From the NCBI GenBank assembly GCA_947446815.1, contig CANFGT010000002.1:124001-188000 (forward strand): DNA of 64,000 bases. The letters run 5' to 3'. The notes below the pieces were generated by a model. The model searched no databases, had not been told where the DNA came from, and was given only the letters and a program-made list of their open reading frames with translations. Made by a program: the position numbers and the translations under genes. This DNA comes from Acidimicrobiaceae bacterium. Its GTDB lineage: Bacteria; Actinomycetota; Acidimicrobiia; Acidimicrobiales; Ilumatobacteraceae. Shown here piece after piece: positions 9,246-17,615 of this stretch (its first letter is position 1; each line of letters begins with the position of its first letter).

Positions 9246-10172
9246 ATGACAACAAGTCAAACTCGCGTGATTACGGAATCTCTTATTCTTGACACACATC
9301 GAAAAATGTTGTCTCAGATTGAAATCTCTAAAGTTGCAGATCTTCTTCAGACATCAGAGGAATCCATTTCGGGTACCTTTAGAACAGCCGTCGCTGAATC
9401 GCTTCAAACACTCTCGCTCTTGACGAATCTTGAATTAAACAACAATGCTCGAATTCTTGAAGTGGGTGCTGGTTACGGAATGGCAAGTATCTGTCTCGCC
9501 ATGATGGGTTTTGACGTCACGGCGCTTGAACCAGGAGGACTCAGTTTTGAACAAAACAAAATTGCCTCTGAAGTCATTGCAAAAAGTTGTGGTGTTGCAA
9601 TTTCTCATGTTGCTTCTGGTGCTGAAGAAGCCGATTTTACTTCGATGGAGAATTTTGATCTCGTTGTATCAAACAATGTGCTGGAGCACATACCGGATGT
9701 CGAAACTGCATTAACTAATCTCAACAATTCGATATCTGAGAACGGCCTCATGATTCACAGTTGTGCGAATTACACATTTCCATTTGAGCCACATTTTGGC
9801 CTGCCACTTATTCCAATATTTCCTCGACTCACCAAGTACGTCATTCCTAAGTCGATCTCTCGTAGCGCTTTGTGGAATTCTCTGAACTTCATCAATGTGT
9901 CGCAAGTGCGGAGAAACGCACGTAAGAACAATATGTTCTGTGCATTCCGAAATGGCACGATGAGTAAAAGCATTCGTCGTCTACACAATGACTCTGAATT
10001 TGCAGCGAGGCATAAATTGATTGCGCGACTGGTATCAATAAAGCCGCTGTATCGCTTGATGCTCTTGATGACATCGCTTCCAGTTCGTGTTGCTACACCT
10101 ATGGATTTTGTTATTTGTCCCTCGAATTCGAGTACCAAGACAAACGCAAAGAGATGGATTACTGAGAGATAG
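9246..10172 (+). CDS. SAM-dependent methyltransferase
   Basis: A 308-residue protein with a class I methyltransferase core: RILEVGAGYGMASICLAMMG at about residues 73-92 (SAM-binding glycine loop), acidic residue in ALEPG, and FDLVVSNNVLEHIPD further on. The C-terminal 100 residues are not recognised. It lies nine bases after the membrane protein gene and is equally AT-rich, so the two are likely co-transcribed and acquired together. Probably acts in polysaccharide or glycolipid modification; target unknown. Confidence 0.82.
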   Translation: MTTSQTRVITESLILDTHRKMLSQIEISKVADLLQTSEESISGTFRTAVAESLQTLSLLTNLELNNNARILEVGAGYGMASICLAMMGFDVTALEPGGLSFEQNKIASEVIAKSCGVAISHVASGAEEADFTSMENFDLVVSNNVLEHIPDVETALTNLNNSISENGLMIHSCANYTFPFEPHFGLPLIPIFPRLTKYVIPKSISRSALWNSLNFINVSQVRRNARKNNMFCAFRNGTMSKSIRRLHNDSEFAARHKLIARLVSIKPLYRLMLLMTSLPVRVATPMDFVICPSNSSTKTNAKRWITER

Positions 10173-10192
10173 AAAGTTATTTGTCTATCTCT
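10165..10192. terminator. Bidirectional hairpin holding both convergent stop codons
   Basis: Perfect 8-base arms AGAGATAG (10165-10172) and CTATCTCT (10185-10192) with a 12-base AT-rich loop. The left arm contains the TAG stop of the methyltransferase, the right arm the TAG stop of rmlB on the other strand. There are short T stretches on either side but no long U tract, so termination efficiency is uncertain. Confidence 0.5.
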
Positions 10193-11150
10193 TTAGTGGA
10201 CGCCACCATTTTTCATTGTTGCGGTACCACTGAATAATTTCAGGGAGCTCATCAACAATGTTGTATTTGGGGGAGTATCCCAATTCCCGATTTATTTTTG
10301 TCCAGTCAACGGAATATCGACGATCATGGCCAAGTCTGTCTGTCACTGGCTGAATGAAGTCAATTGACATATCGCAATGTTGCAAAATCATGGCAGTCAG
10401 TTCCGCATTTGTGAGTTCGGTCCCGCCGCCAATGTTGTAAATCTCGCCGGATATACCCTCTTGCGCTACTAAATCGATTCCAGCACAATGATCGTTTACA
10501 TGAAGCCAATCTCGCACGTTCTTTCCATCGCCATAAAGTGGAACTTTCAACCCGTCGATCAAGTTTGTAACAAATAGTGGAATCATTTTTTCGGGATATT
10601 GATGAGTTCCGAAATTATTTGAACACCGAGTGATTCGAACGTCCATGTCATATGTGCGATGAAATGATCGGGCAACTAGGTCACTGCTTGCCTTTGAGGC
10701 TGCATATGGACTGTTTGGCAAGAGGGGTTCGAACTCAGTCCAACTTCCAGTATCAATTGAGCCGTACACCTCGTCTGTGGACACATGCACAAAGGTGGGA
10801 ATTGATGCATTGCGAGCGCATTCCAACAAGTTCTGTGTCCCGAGAACATTCGTAATGATAAATGGACTTGCCGACTGAATGGATCGGTCAACATGAGATT
10901 CAGCAGCAAAGTGCACAACTATGTCATGTCCTGGAAGGAGTTGGGCCACCAGATCGGCATTACAAATATCGCCCACCACTAATTGGAATCGTGAATCTGA
11001 TTCCCACTCAGCCAAATTTGCGGGGTTCCCCGAATATGTGAGTTTGTCGAGAACGGTCACCTTTGTAACGCGGTTGCCCACTTCTGAAAGAAGCATGCGT
11101 ACGTAGTGCGAGCCAATGAATCCAGCCCCACCCGTAATGAAATAGCGCAT
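10185..11150 (-). CDS. rmlB: dTDP-glucose 4,6-dehydratase
   Basis: Converts dTDP-glucose, the product of the divergent rmlA, to dTDP-4-keto-6-deoxyglucose. About 321 residues with N-terminal NAD motif GGAGFIGSHY, HFAAESHVDRSI, the STDEVYGS active-site region and YAASKASSDL containing the catalytic Tyr and Lys. The ATG at 11150 is preferred over an upstream in-frame TTG because it gives the standard family N-terminus. A GATAAT on the minus strand 12 bases before the ATG is a likely -10. rmlC and rmlD are absent, so the product probably feeds WecE (13589-14719) rather than rhamnose synthesis. Confidence 0.95.
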   Translation of the reverse strand: MRYFITGGAGFIGSHYVRMLLSEVGNRVTKVTVLDKLTYSGNPANLAEWESDSRFQLVVGDICNADLVAQLLPGHDIVVHFAAESHVDRSIQSASPFIITNVLGTQNLLECARNASIPTFVHVSTDEVYGSIDTGSWTEFEPLLPNSPYAASKASSDLVARSFHRTYDMDVRITRCSNNFGTHQYPEKMIPLFVTNLIDGLKVPLYGDGKNVRDWLHVNDHCAGIDLVAQEGISGEIYNIGGGTELTNAELTAMILQHCDMSIDFIQPVTDRLGHDRRYSVDWTKINRELGYSPKYNIVDELPEIIQWYRNNEKWWRPLKR

Positions 11151-11162
11151 TTTGCCTACCAA

Positions 11163-11191
11163 TTATCCCTAAACACTTCGTCCGATACTAT
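11163..11191 (+). promoter_or_regulatory. Candidate leaderless promoter of rmlA, overlapping the rmlB promoter
   Basis: TTATCC at 11163-11168 and TACTAT at 11186-11191 are 17 bases apart; the ATG of rmlA begins after six more bases. On the opposite strand GATAAT (11162-11167) can serve as the rmlB -10, so one promoter's -35 is the other's -10. Confidence 0.5.
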
Positions 11192-11197
11192 TAGAGA

Positions 11198-12061
11198 ATG
11201 CGCGGAATTATTCTGGCTGGTGGAGTTGGCTCTCGACTGTGGCCCATCACACTGGGCGTCAGCAAGCAACTTATTCCGGTGTATGACAAGCCACTGATCT
11301 ACTATCCCATCTCTACTTTGATGAGTGCGGGTATTCGCGACATTCTCGTTATTACTACGCCAACTGATGTTGAGCCTTTCCGCAAGCTCCTAGGAGATGG
11401 ATCCCAGTTCGGTATCAATATTGAATTTGCAGCCCAACCAAGTCCCGACGGGTTGGCTCAAGCCTTCCTTATTGGTGAATCGTTTATTGGAAACGAAGGA
11501 TGTGCATTGGTACTTGGCGACAACTTGTTTCATGGATATGCGCTCGCTGAGACATTGAAAACTGTTGGCACGCCATCGGGCGCTCTCATTTTTGCTTACA
11601 AGGTTTCGAATCCACGTGAGTATGGCGTTGTTGAATTCAATTCAGAAGGTACAGCGATTTCTATTGAAGAAAAGCCGCTTCTGCCAAAGTCAGATTTTGC
11701 GGTACCGGGTTTGTACTTCTATGACAATGATGTGATTGAGATTGCGAGAGCTGTTCGACCAAGTCCGCGAGGTGAACTTGAAATCACTTCAGTCAACAGT
11801 GAATATTTGGAACGGGGCACTCTGAAGGTGCAAGTGTTGCCTGAGGGTACGGCTTGGCTTGACTCCGGCACTTTTGCTTCTTTGCACGATGCGAGTAGCT
11901 ATGTGCGCATCGTCGAGGAGCGTCAAGGTGTGAAAGTTGGATGTCCTGAAGAAGTCGCCTGGAGACACGGTTGGCTCTCCGATAGTGAAATGGAATCTGC
12001 CGCAGTTCGTCTCAAGAACAGCGGATACGGCGATTATCTAGCCAAATTGGTGAAGAAATAG
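11198..12061 (+). CDS. rmlA: Glucose-1-phosphate thymidylyltransferase
   Basis: Makes dTDP-glucose from dTTP and glucose-1-phosphate, the first step of dTDP-deoxysugar synthesis. The 287-residue length matches the family. The nucleotide-binding signature [16 protein letters not shown] opens the protein, followed by [23 protein letters not shown] and the SIEEKP motif. Divergent from rmlB with a 47-base gap. A -10 TACTAT six bases before ATG suggests a leaderless mRNA. Confidence 0.96.
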   Translation: MRGIILAGGVGSRLWPITLGVSKQLIPVYDKPLIYYPISTLMSAGIRDILVITTPTDVEPFRKLLGDGSQFGINIEFAAQPSPDGLAQAFLIGESFIGNEGCALVLGDNLFHGYALAETLKTVGTPSGALIFAYKVSNPREYGVVEFNSEGTAISIEEKPLLPKSDFAVPGLYFYDNDVIEIARAVRPSPRGELEITSVNSEYLERGTLKVQVLPEGTAWLDSGTFASLHDASSYVRIVEERQGVKVGCPEEVAWRHGWLSDSEMESAAVRLKNSGYGDYLAKLVKK

Positions 12062-12070
12062 TTTTTGAAA

Positions 12071-12643
12071 TCAATCTGCTTCGTCATCAAGTGATGCGAG
12101 ATATTTAGCTTCTAATTTAAGTAGTTCTTTCGAACGTTCCTTGAGGCGACGAGCGGGTGATCCAACGTAGATGGACCATTCTTCTGCATCTTTAAGAAAG
12201 ACGGTTGCCGCGCCTGCGGATACACCATCGCCAATAGTCACGCCAGGGAGCACTATGGAACCTGTGCCAAGAATTGCATGTCGTCCGATTGTGATGGGCT
12301 GGGAATTTTCTGACTTATATGCGGCAGGTACGGTGGGATTAGTCAATGTTGTGCCCGAGTAATCGTCACTCTGCGCAATGATGTGACATCCAAATGCGAG
12401 CCCTGCAAAGTCTTGCAAAACGATCCTTGATTTTCCTGCAGCAAGATTGTTATACGCCGCTATATGCACATTGCGTCCGATGCTGATTTCTCCTGAGAGA
12501 ATACAAAAATCATCAATGCGAGATTCATCTCCGATACTCATCATTTCGGGACCGTATATGGATGCCTTGTCGCTAATGAGAACATTTTTACCAACGTGCT
12601 TGAATCCAATGGAATTTAGTTCTTCTGTCGTGAGGAATCCCAT
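12071..12643 (-). CDS. Hexapeptide-repeat (left-handed beta-helix) acyltransferase
   Basis: A 190-residue protein built of hexapeptide repeats (for example IGDESRIDDFCILSG, ISIGRNVHIAAY, ITIGRHAILGTGSIVLPG) with the usual end ...VGSPARRLKERSKELLKLE. Such enzymes move acetyl or other acyl groups from CoA onto sugars. It is the last gene of the wzt-wecE-GT2 run, two bases after GT2. The likeliest substrate is therefore the 4-amino sugar made by WecE, giving an N-acylated dTDP-Fuc4N; O-acetylation of a glycan is the alternative. E. coli uses an unrelated GNAT enzyme (RffC) at this step. Confidence 0.82.
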   Translation of the reverse strand: MGFLTTEELNSIGFKHVGKNVLISDKASIYGPEMMSIGDESRIDDFCILSGEISIGRNVHIAAYNNLAAGKSRIVLQDFAGLAFGCHIIAQSDDYSGTTLTNPTVPAAYKSENSQPITIGRHAILGTGSIVLPGVTIGDGVSAGAATVFLKDAEEWSIYVGSPARRLKERSKELLKLEAKYLASLDDEAD

Positions 12644-12645
12644 AA

Positions 12646-13584
12646 TTAATTCTGCCTTGTGTCGGAGATTTCTGAGATTACGAATAATGGTCGATGTTTT
12701 GTTTCTTCAAAGATCCGACCGATGTACAAGGCCACAATTCCGATTGTCGCCATGAGAACACCGGTCATAAAGGAAATGGCCACGATCAGACTGGTCCAAC
12801 CAATGACAGAAATATCCCAGAAAAAATGCCGAATGACAAGATAAAAGGCACTTAATAAGGACAGTCCTGAAATTCCAAAACCGATAGAGACCGTCATGCG
12901 AAGCGGTTTGTCGGAATAACTGATGACACTAGTCAGTCCAAGAGACATCAATTGACGAAAGCTGTAGCTGGTTCTCCCGAACTTTCTTGGCATGTGCTCT
13001 ACTTCTAGTTCAGTTCTCTTGAACCCAACCCACTTTGAAAGCAGGGTAAAAGTGCGTGCTTGCTCAGGCATCGCATTAATCGCGTTCACAACTTTTCGAT
13101 GATAGATACCAAAATTGCCAACTTGGTGGTTCATCTCCTGCCCACTGAGATTTGAAAGCAGTTTCATAAATAATTTCGAGAACATTCTCTTGAGCAGAAC
13201 GTCTTGCCGATTTCTTCGCACGGCTACAACTTGTTCAAAACCCTCAAGTGCCTTTTTATAAAGATTGATGATCTCTTCTGGTTGGTCTTGAAGATCGCAA
13301 TCCATCACAACAGTCCATTCACCACGAGCGACGGTAAGGCCTGCCGTTATAGCTGGATGCTGTCCAAAATTGCGGGACAAATTGAGGCCGATAAATCGAG
13401 TGTCCTCTGCAGCAATCTCCTTGATGATGTCCCACGAATTATCGGGACTTCCATCATTGACCAAGATGACCTCGAATGATTCAACTAGCGAATCTAAAGA
13501 GTTGCGAAGGCGAGAAGAAAGTTCTTTGAGACTATCTGGTGAACCATAAACCGGAATTACGACGGAAATTGTTGGTGTAGCCAT
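12646..13584 (-). CDS. Family 2 glycosyltransferase with C-terminal membrane helices (GtrB/DPM1-like)
   Basis: About 312 residues. The GT-A domain shows TISVVIPVYGSP, the metal-binding DCDLQDQPE and a region ending QVGNFGIYHRKV; two hydrophobic helices near the C-terminus anchor it. Family members load a sugar onto undecaprenyl or dolichyl phosphate. The start at 13584 is set by AGGGGA six bases upstream and a four-base gap from wecE; an upstream in-frame ATG would overlap wecE. It might supply lipid-linked donor to the GT-C-like protein at 7479-9236, which is inference. Confidence 0.88.
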   Translation of the reverse strand: MATPTISVVIPVYGSPDSLKELSSRLRNSLDSLVESFEVILVNDGSPDNSWDIIKEIAAEDTRFIGLNLSRNFGQHPAITAGLTVARGEWTVVMDCDLQDQPEEIINLYKKALEGFEQVVAVRRNRQDVLLKRMFSKLFMKLLSNLSGQEMNHQVGNFGIYHRKVVNAINAMPEQARTFTLLSKWVGFKRTELEVEHMPRKFGRTSYSFRQLMSLGLTSVISYSDKPLRMTVSIGFGISGLSLLSAFYLVIRHFFWDISVIGWTSLIVAISFMTGVLMATIGIVALYIGRIFEETKHRPLFVISEISDTRQN

Positions 13585-13588
13585 ATCG

Positions 13589-14719
13589 CTATCCCCTAAA
13601 AGATGAAAGAACTTCGGCAACTCGACCTGCATCATCTGATGTCATATCGGAGAAGAGAGGGAGTCGAACGAGCGTGTCGGAGATGGTTTGTGTCGTTGCA
13701 AAGTCACCATCAAATGACCCAAATGTTGTTCCGCCGGGAGAATGATGAAGCGGTACGTAATGGAACGTTAGAAACACATCACTTGCTCTTGCAAAATCAA
13801 TCACAGCCGTACGAGTTCCAAGATTTGGCATCAATATGGGGAAAAGATGACATGGCCTATCTGAATGCGCAAGATGATGTGGCAACGTAGCGCCATTTCT
13901 TTCGGCCCAATCACCTAATGCACTCATATAAAGATCAAAGGCTTGTCGACGACGGCGTTGAATTTCATCGCCGAATTCAAGTTGTGCAGTGAGTACCGCT
14001 GCATTGATGTCTGACATGAGATAACTGGAGCCCTTGTCAACCCACGTGTACTTATCGATCATTCCGCGGAAAAAGAGTGATCGGTTCGTTCCCTTTTCTC
14101 GAATGATCTCTGCCCGTTCAATGAACGATGGATCATTGATGACGAGAGCTCCACCTTCACCACAGGTGATGTTCTTAGTTTCATGAAAACTTAAAGTGCT
14201 GAGTGCAGCTTTAGTTCCGAGAGGCGTGCCATTGTCGTGGCCAAAGAGGCCATGAGCATTGTCTTCCACAATGGCGACGTTGTGTTGAAGTGCGAGTGCA
14301 ATTAAGTCATCGGTGACAGAGGGTTGACCACCGTAGTTAACCGCAACAATCGCTCGTGTCCGGGAAGTTATTAGGGGCTCAATTGTTCGTGCGGAAATGG
14401 AGAAAGTATCCCTCTCAACTTCTGCAAAAATGATTTTTGCGCCCATGATGACGAAGGCGTTTGCAGACGAAACAAATGTGAATGACGGAACAATGACTTC
14501 GTCTCCAGCTTTCAAGTCAAGCAAGAGAGCAGAAAGTTCGAGTGCTGATGTGCACGAAGTGGTGAGGAGAACTTTGCTTCCACCATGTAGTTCGCTGAGA
14601 ATCTGTGATGCACGATTGGTGAATGGTCCATCTCCAGAAAGTTGACCGGTAGCGAAAGTTTGATTGACATAGTCCAATTGATGAGGAGCAATTGTTGGTC
14701 GATTAAAGGGAATTCTCAT
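13589..14719 (-). CDS. wecE: dTDP-4-amino-4,6-dideoxygalactose transaminase
   Basis: A PLP-dependent DegT/DnrJ/EryC1 aminotransferase of 376 residues closely resembling E. coli WecE (RffA) over much of its length: PFNRPTIAPHQLDYV, LTTSCTSALELSALLLD, FHETKNITCGEGGA with the PLP lysine at residue 182, EKGTNRSLFFRG and DKYTWVDKGSSYLMSD. It should convert dTDP-4-keto-6-deoxyglucose plus glutamate into dTDP-Fuc4N. With rmlA and rmlB nearby and rmlC/D missing, the pathway is coherent. Co-transcribed with wzt, GT2 and the acyltransferase. Confidence 0.93.
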   Translation of the reverse strand: MRIPFNRPTIAPHQLDYVNQTFATGQLSGDGPFTNRASQILSELHGGSKVLLTTSCTSALELSALLLDLKAGDEVIVPSFTFVSSANAFVIMGAKIIFAEVERDTFSISARTIEPLITSRTRAIVAVNYGGQPSVTDDLIALALQHNVAIVEDNAHGLFGHDNGTPLGTKAALSTLSFHETKNITCGEGGALVINDPSFIERAEIIREKGTNRSLFFRGMIDKYTWVDKGSSYLMSDINAAVLTAQLEFGDEIQRRRRQAFDLYMSALGDWAERNGATLPHHLAHSDRPCHLFPILMPNLGTRTAVIDFARASDVFLTFHYVPLHHSPGGTTFGSFDGDFATTQTISDTLVRLPLFSDMTSDDAGRVAEVLSSFRG

Positions 14720-14740
14720 TCGTAACTGGCTTTCAAAAAT

Positions 14741-15931
14741 CTAGACAAGTTTCCATGAACCATCGAGCGCGACAATTCCTTCATCAAAGCCCTGATACTG
14801 ATGAACGTTGAAGCGAACCTTTCGTTCCCAATGATCGAACGCATGTACTTCGCTGATGTCGGAGAGCGCAACGGTCAATTCATATGTGCCCTCTAAAAGT
14901 GGCAGTTCAGGAATATCAAAGGAAATAGCTCCTGGGCCAAAAATATGAGGAATGTTGAATCCTCGACGACGAGTGTTGGTTCCCCACACGGGATGACCAT
15001 GCAGGTCAGTTAGGCGCACGCCAATGACTGCATCTTTGATCGGCACGTGTGCATCAAAGGAAATACGGATGTTGAAGGGTTTGCCGCTCTCATACGCAGT
15101 GCGAGTTTTGCCATCTTGGTCAAGTAACTCAACCTTGGTGATGTCCGCTTCACCTGAGCCCCAACGTTCGCCGATCTCACCTTCAGCTTTTGGCTGTGCG
15201 TTGTAGCTAGTACCCGTGTAGTCAGAAACAACCTCGAGAGATGGCCCAACAGCCTTGAGCTCGCCCTTCTCAATCCATGCAACTTGATCACACAATTGAG
15301 TGACGTGCGCGAGTCCATGACTAACGAGGATGATCGTGCGACCGTCTTGTCGGAATGACTCAATCCGTTCAAAGCAGCGCTGCTGGAATGAAGCATCGCC
15401 GACGGCGAGAACCTCATCGATGATGAGAATCTCGGGGTCAACACTTGTGGCGACTGCAAAACCCAAACGGACAGTCATGCCCGAGGAATAGTTCTTCACC
15501 GGAGTATCAATGAATTGACCCAGACCAGAAAAATCCACGATGTCGTCGAGACGACGTGTGATCTCGGCGTTGGTCATTCCCAGAATTGCACCATTGAGGT
15601 AGATGTTCTCGCGACCAGAGAGGTCGGGGTGAAAACCCGCTCCCAGTTCAAGAAGTGCAACCACGCGCCCATCGCTTGTGATGGACCCCTTGTCGGGAGT
15701 GAGGATTCCAGCGAGACATTTCAGCAAGGTGCTCTTGCCCGAGCCATTGGATCCGATGATTCCAAAGGTGGAACCATGAGGGATATCGAAACTGACGCCT
15801 TTGAGAGCCCAGAACTCTTCATAGCGAGCGCGGCGACCCTGCAACAGGGTTGTCTTTAGATACTGATTCTTGTCGTGGTACAGACGAAAGTACTTCCATA
15901 CATCTTCAACTGAAACCGCGGGTGAACTCAT
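14741..15931 (-). CDS. wzt: Polysaccharide ABC exporter ATP-binding protein with C-terminal glycan-recognition domain
   Basis: 396 residues in two parts. Residues 1-240 are an ABC ATPase with Walker A GSNGSGKST at 60-68, signature YSSGMTVRLGFAVA and Walker B ILIIDEVLAVGD. Residues about 265-396 resemble the Wzt C-terminal beta-sandwich (for example VIGVRLTDLHGHPVWGTNTR), which in O9a-type systems binds the modified non-reducing end of the chain before export. The partner permease is 6.6 kb away on the other strand. AAGGA lies six bases before the ATG. First gene of the wzt-wecE-GT2-acyltransferase run. Confidence 0.92.
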   Translation of the reverse strand: MSSPAVSVEDVWKYFRLYHDKNQYLKTTLLQGRRARYEEFWALKGVSFDIPHGSTFGIIGSNGSGKSTLLKCLAGILTPDKGSITSDGRVVALLELGAGFHPDLSGRENIYLNGAILGMTNAEITRRLDDIVDFSGLGQFIDTPVKNYSSGMTVRLGFAVATSVDPEILIIDEVLAVGDASFQQRCFERIESFRQDGRTIILVSHGLAHVTQLCDQVAWIEKGELKAVGPSLEVVSDYTGTSYNAQPKAEGEIGERWGSGEADITKVELLDQDGKTRTAYESGKPFNIRISFDAHVPIKDAVIGVRLTDLHGHPVWGTNTRRRGFNIPHIFGPGAISFDIPELPLLEGTYELTVALSDISEVHAFDHWERKVRFNVHQYQGFDEGIVALDGSWKLV

Positions 15932-16018
15932 GATTTGTCCTTATACATGCGCCTATTGCGCAACGGCTCCAATGGTACTCTCGTTAGGCATCGCAAGTCT
16001 TTGAGCAAGGTTGGGTCT

Positions 16019-16528
16019 TTGAAGCAAGTAGATATCGAACAGGTGCTTGCAGAGATTCGTGATGATGTTGCGAAGAAACGAGCCGAGGGTTCATTTCCAC
16101 CGGGCCTTGAACAAGAGCTGGAAGCTGAATTTCAGACGATTTTGTCCTATACCAAGCGCGGCATCACCGATCGTGCAGCCGAAATTGAGCGCCTAGCAGC
16201 TGAGGTTCGGCACAATAATCACGAAATTACGGGTCTCACTCCTGCTCACTCCCGCATTCCCGGTATGTCCATCATTCACCGCATTGTGCGTCGTGTGATT
16301 GCTCGTCACACAATGGGACTTGCAGCGCAGATTCGTGCTTCTGAGGAAAGCAAAGTTCGCCTACTCGAAATCTTCGCTGAACAAAGCCGAGCCCATGAAG
16401 ATGCAGATCAACGACTTGTACAAAATCTTTCGAAGCATGTGTTGGATCGTGTTGCCGTGATTGATCACTTGACAATTCTCGTGACAGCTCTTGAAGCAAA
16501 AATTAGGAAGCTCGAAGAGTCCAAGTAG
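16019..16528 (+). CDS. Coiled-coil protein of the polysaccharide locus
   Basis: About 169 residues, mostly charged alpha-helix (for example IEQVLAEIRDDVAKKRAEG near the start and ALEAKIRKLEESK at the end) with a basic amphipathic patch GMSIIHRIVRRVIARHTMGL in the middle that could touch membrane. No enzyme motif is seen. The TTG at 16019, preceded by AAGG eight bases away, gives the most protein-like N-terminus; an ATG at 15947 or TTG at 15935 would lie almost on top of the divergent wzt start. It is ten bases before a GT4 gene, so they are probably co-transcribed. Could be a chain-length or scaffold factor. Confidence 0.65.
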   Translation: MKQVDIEQVLAEIRDDVAKKRAEGSFPPGLEQELEAEFQTILSYTKRGITDRAAEIERLAAEVRHNNHEITGLTPAHSRIPGMSIIHRIVRRVIARHTMGLAAQIRASEESKVRLLEIFAEQSRAHEDADQRLVQNLSKHVLDRVAVIDHLTILVTALEAKIRKLEESK

Positions 16529-16538
16529 CGGACAGCCC

Positions 16539-17615
16539 ATGCCGTCGGTTCATCAACTCATCATTGGCTCATCGCGCCGAGACGCCATTACGAATATGGC
16601 ATTGACGCTGCGTGATGCCTTGGCAGACAAATACGACGCCGAGGTGTATTCATACTTTGCTCCTGATCACACCATCAATGGTGAAGTTCTGCATTTCCCC
16701 GACATGCCTCTGGGTACCCCTGAAGACATTCTCGTGTATCACTCCAGTTTTGGGCTTGAAGCTGTTACAAAGGAATTACTCCAGCGACCCGAGCGAATTG
16801 TGATCGTGTATCACAACATCACACCTTCGAAGTATTACGAAGATTCGGATCCAGTTTTTGCAGAACAGTTAGCTTGGGGACGTAGAGAACTCGAATTGAT
16901 TCGAGACAAAGTCGTGATGAGCTTCGCCGACTCTGAATACAACGCAAAAGATCTTTCGACGTATGGCTATACAGATATTTCTGTAGTGCCTGCGGGTGTC
17001 AACCCTCGACGATTAGATGAAGTGCCTACGAGCACATACTTCTTAGGTGAACTGACACAACATTTTCCAAACGGTTTTGTGTTGTTCGTTTCGCAAGTAC
17101 TGCAACATAAGCGGGCAGAACTCGCACTTGAAATGGTGCATCTTTTGCGTTCTGTATGGCGTCTTGATGTTGGTCTTGTAGTTGCTGGGCCAAATAGAAA
17201 GCCCGTGTATCGACGAGACCTTGAAAAGTTACGTCAGCGATTACCAGAATCGCATGTTCTCTTTACAGACGAGATAACAGAACAGCAGTTAGCAACTTTG
17301 TATCGGTCTTGTTTGGTTTATGTGGGCACCAGCGAACATGAAGGCCTTGCGATTCCACCGCTTGAAGCGATGGCTAATGGTGCTCCAGTAGTTGTTCGTG
17401 CTGCAGGAGCTGTGGCAGAGACTGTAAAACAGGCTGGAATCATTGTGCCTTTGGAGTCCGGCGTTGGAGAACTTGCGGGCGCAGTGGCGAGGGTAATTGA
17501 AGACAATTCACTTCGTCATGAACTTGTGAAAAGTGGATATGCACGTGTGTCGGAATTTGAATCGGTTGATACAACTTCTCATTTCGTGAAACGCATTGAG
17601 AAGTTGTTTGTATGA
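16539..17615 (+). CDS. Family 4 glycosyltransferase
   Basis: 358 residues with a GT-B fold. The C-terminal domain has FVSQVLQHKRAELALEMVHLL, then the GT4 donor-site signature SEHEGLAIPPLEAMANGAPV, where the glutamates contact the nucleotide sugar. The start at 16539 (MPSVHQLIIG) is chosen because the upstream alternative at 16491 overlaps the preceding gene in a poorly conserved stretch. Followed by another GT4 gene with an ATGA overlap. Sugar specificity cannot be inferred. Confidence 0.88.
   Translation: MPSVHQLIIGSSRRDAITNMALTLRDALADKYDAEVYSYFAPDHTINGEVLHFPDMPLGTPEDILVYHSSFGLEAVTKELLQRPERIVIVYHNITPSKYYEDSDPVFAEQLAWGRRELELIRDKVVMSFADSEYNAKDLSTYGYTDISVVPAGVNPRRLDEVPTSTYFLGELTQHFPNGFVLFVSQVLQHKRAELALEMVHLLRSVWRLDVGLVVAGPNRKPVYRRDLEKLRQRLPESHVLFTDEITEQQLATLYRSCLVYVGTSEHEGLAIPPLEAMANGAPVVVRAAGAVAETVKQAGIIVPLESGVGELAGAVARVIEDNSLRHELVKSGYARVSEFESVDTTSHFVKRIEKLFV

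Noticed and set aside
10185-16019. Full rhamnose pathway (rmlABCD)
   Set aside because: Only rmlA and rmlB are present in the window; no RmlC- or RmlD-like protein was found, and WecE fits better.
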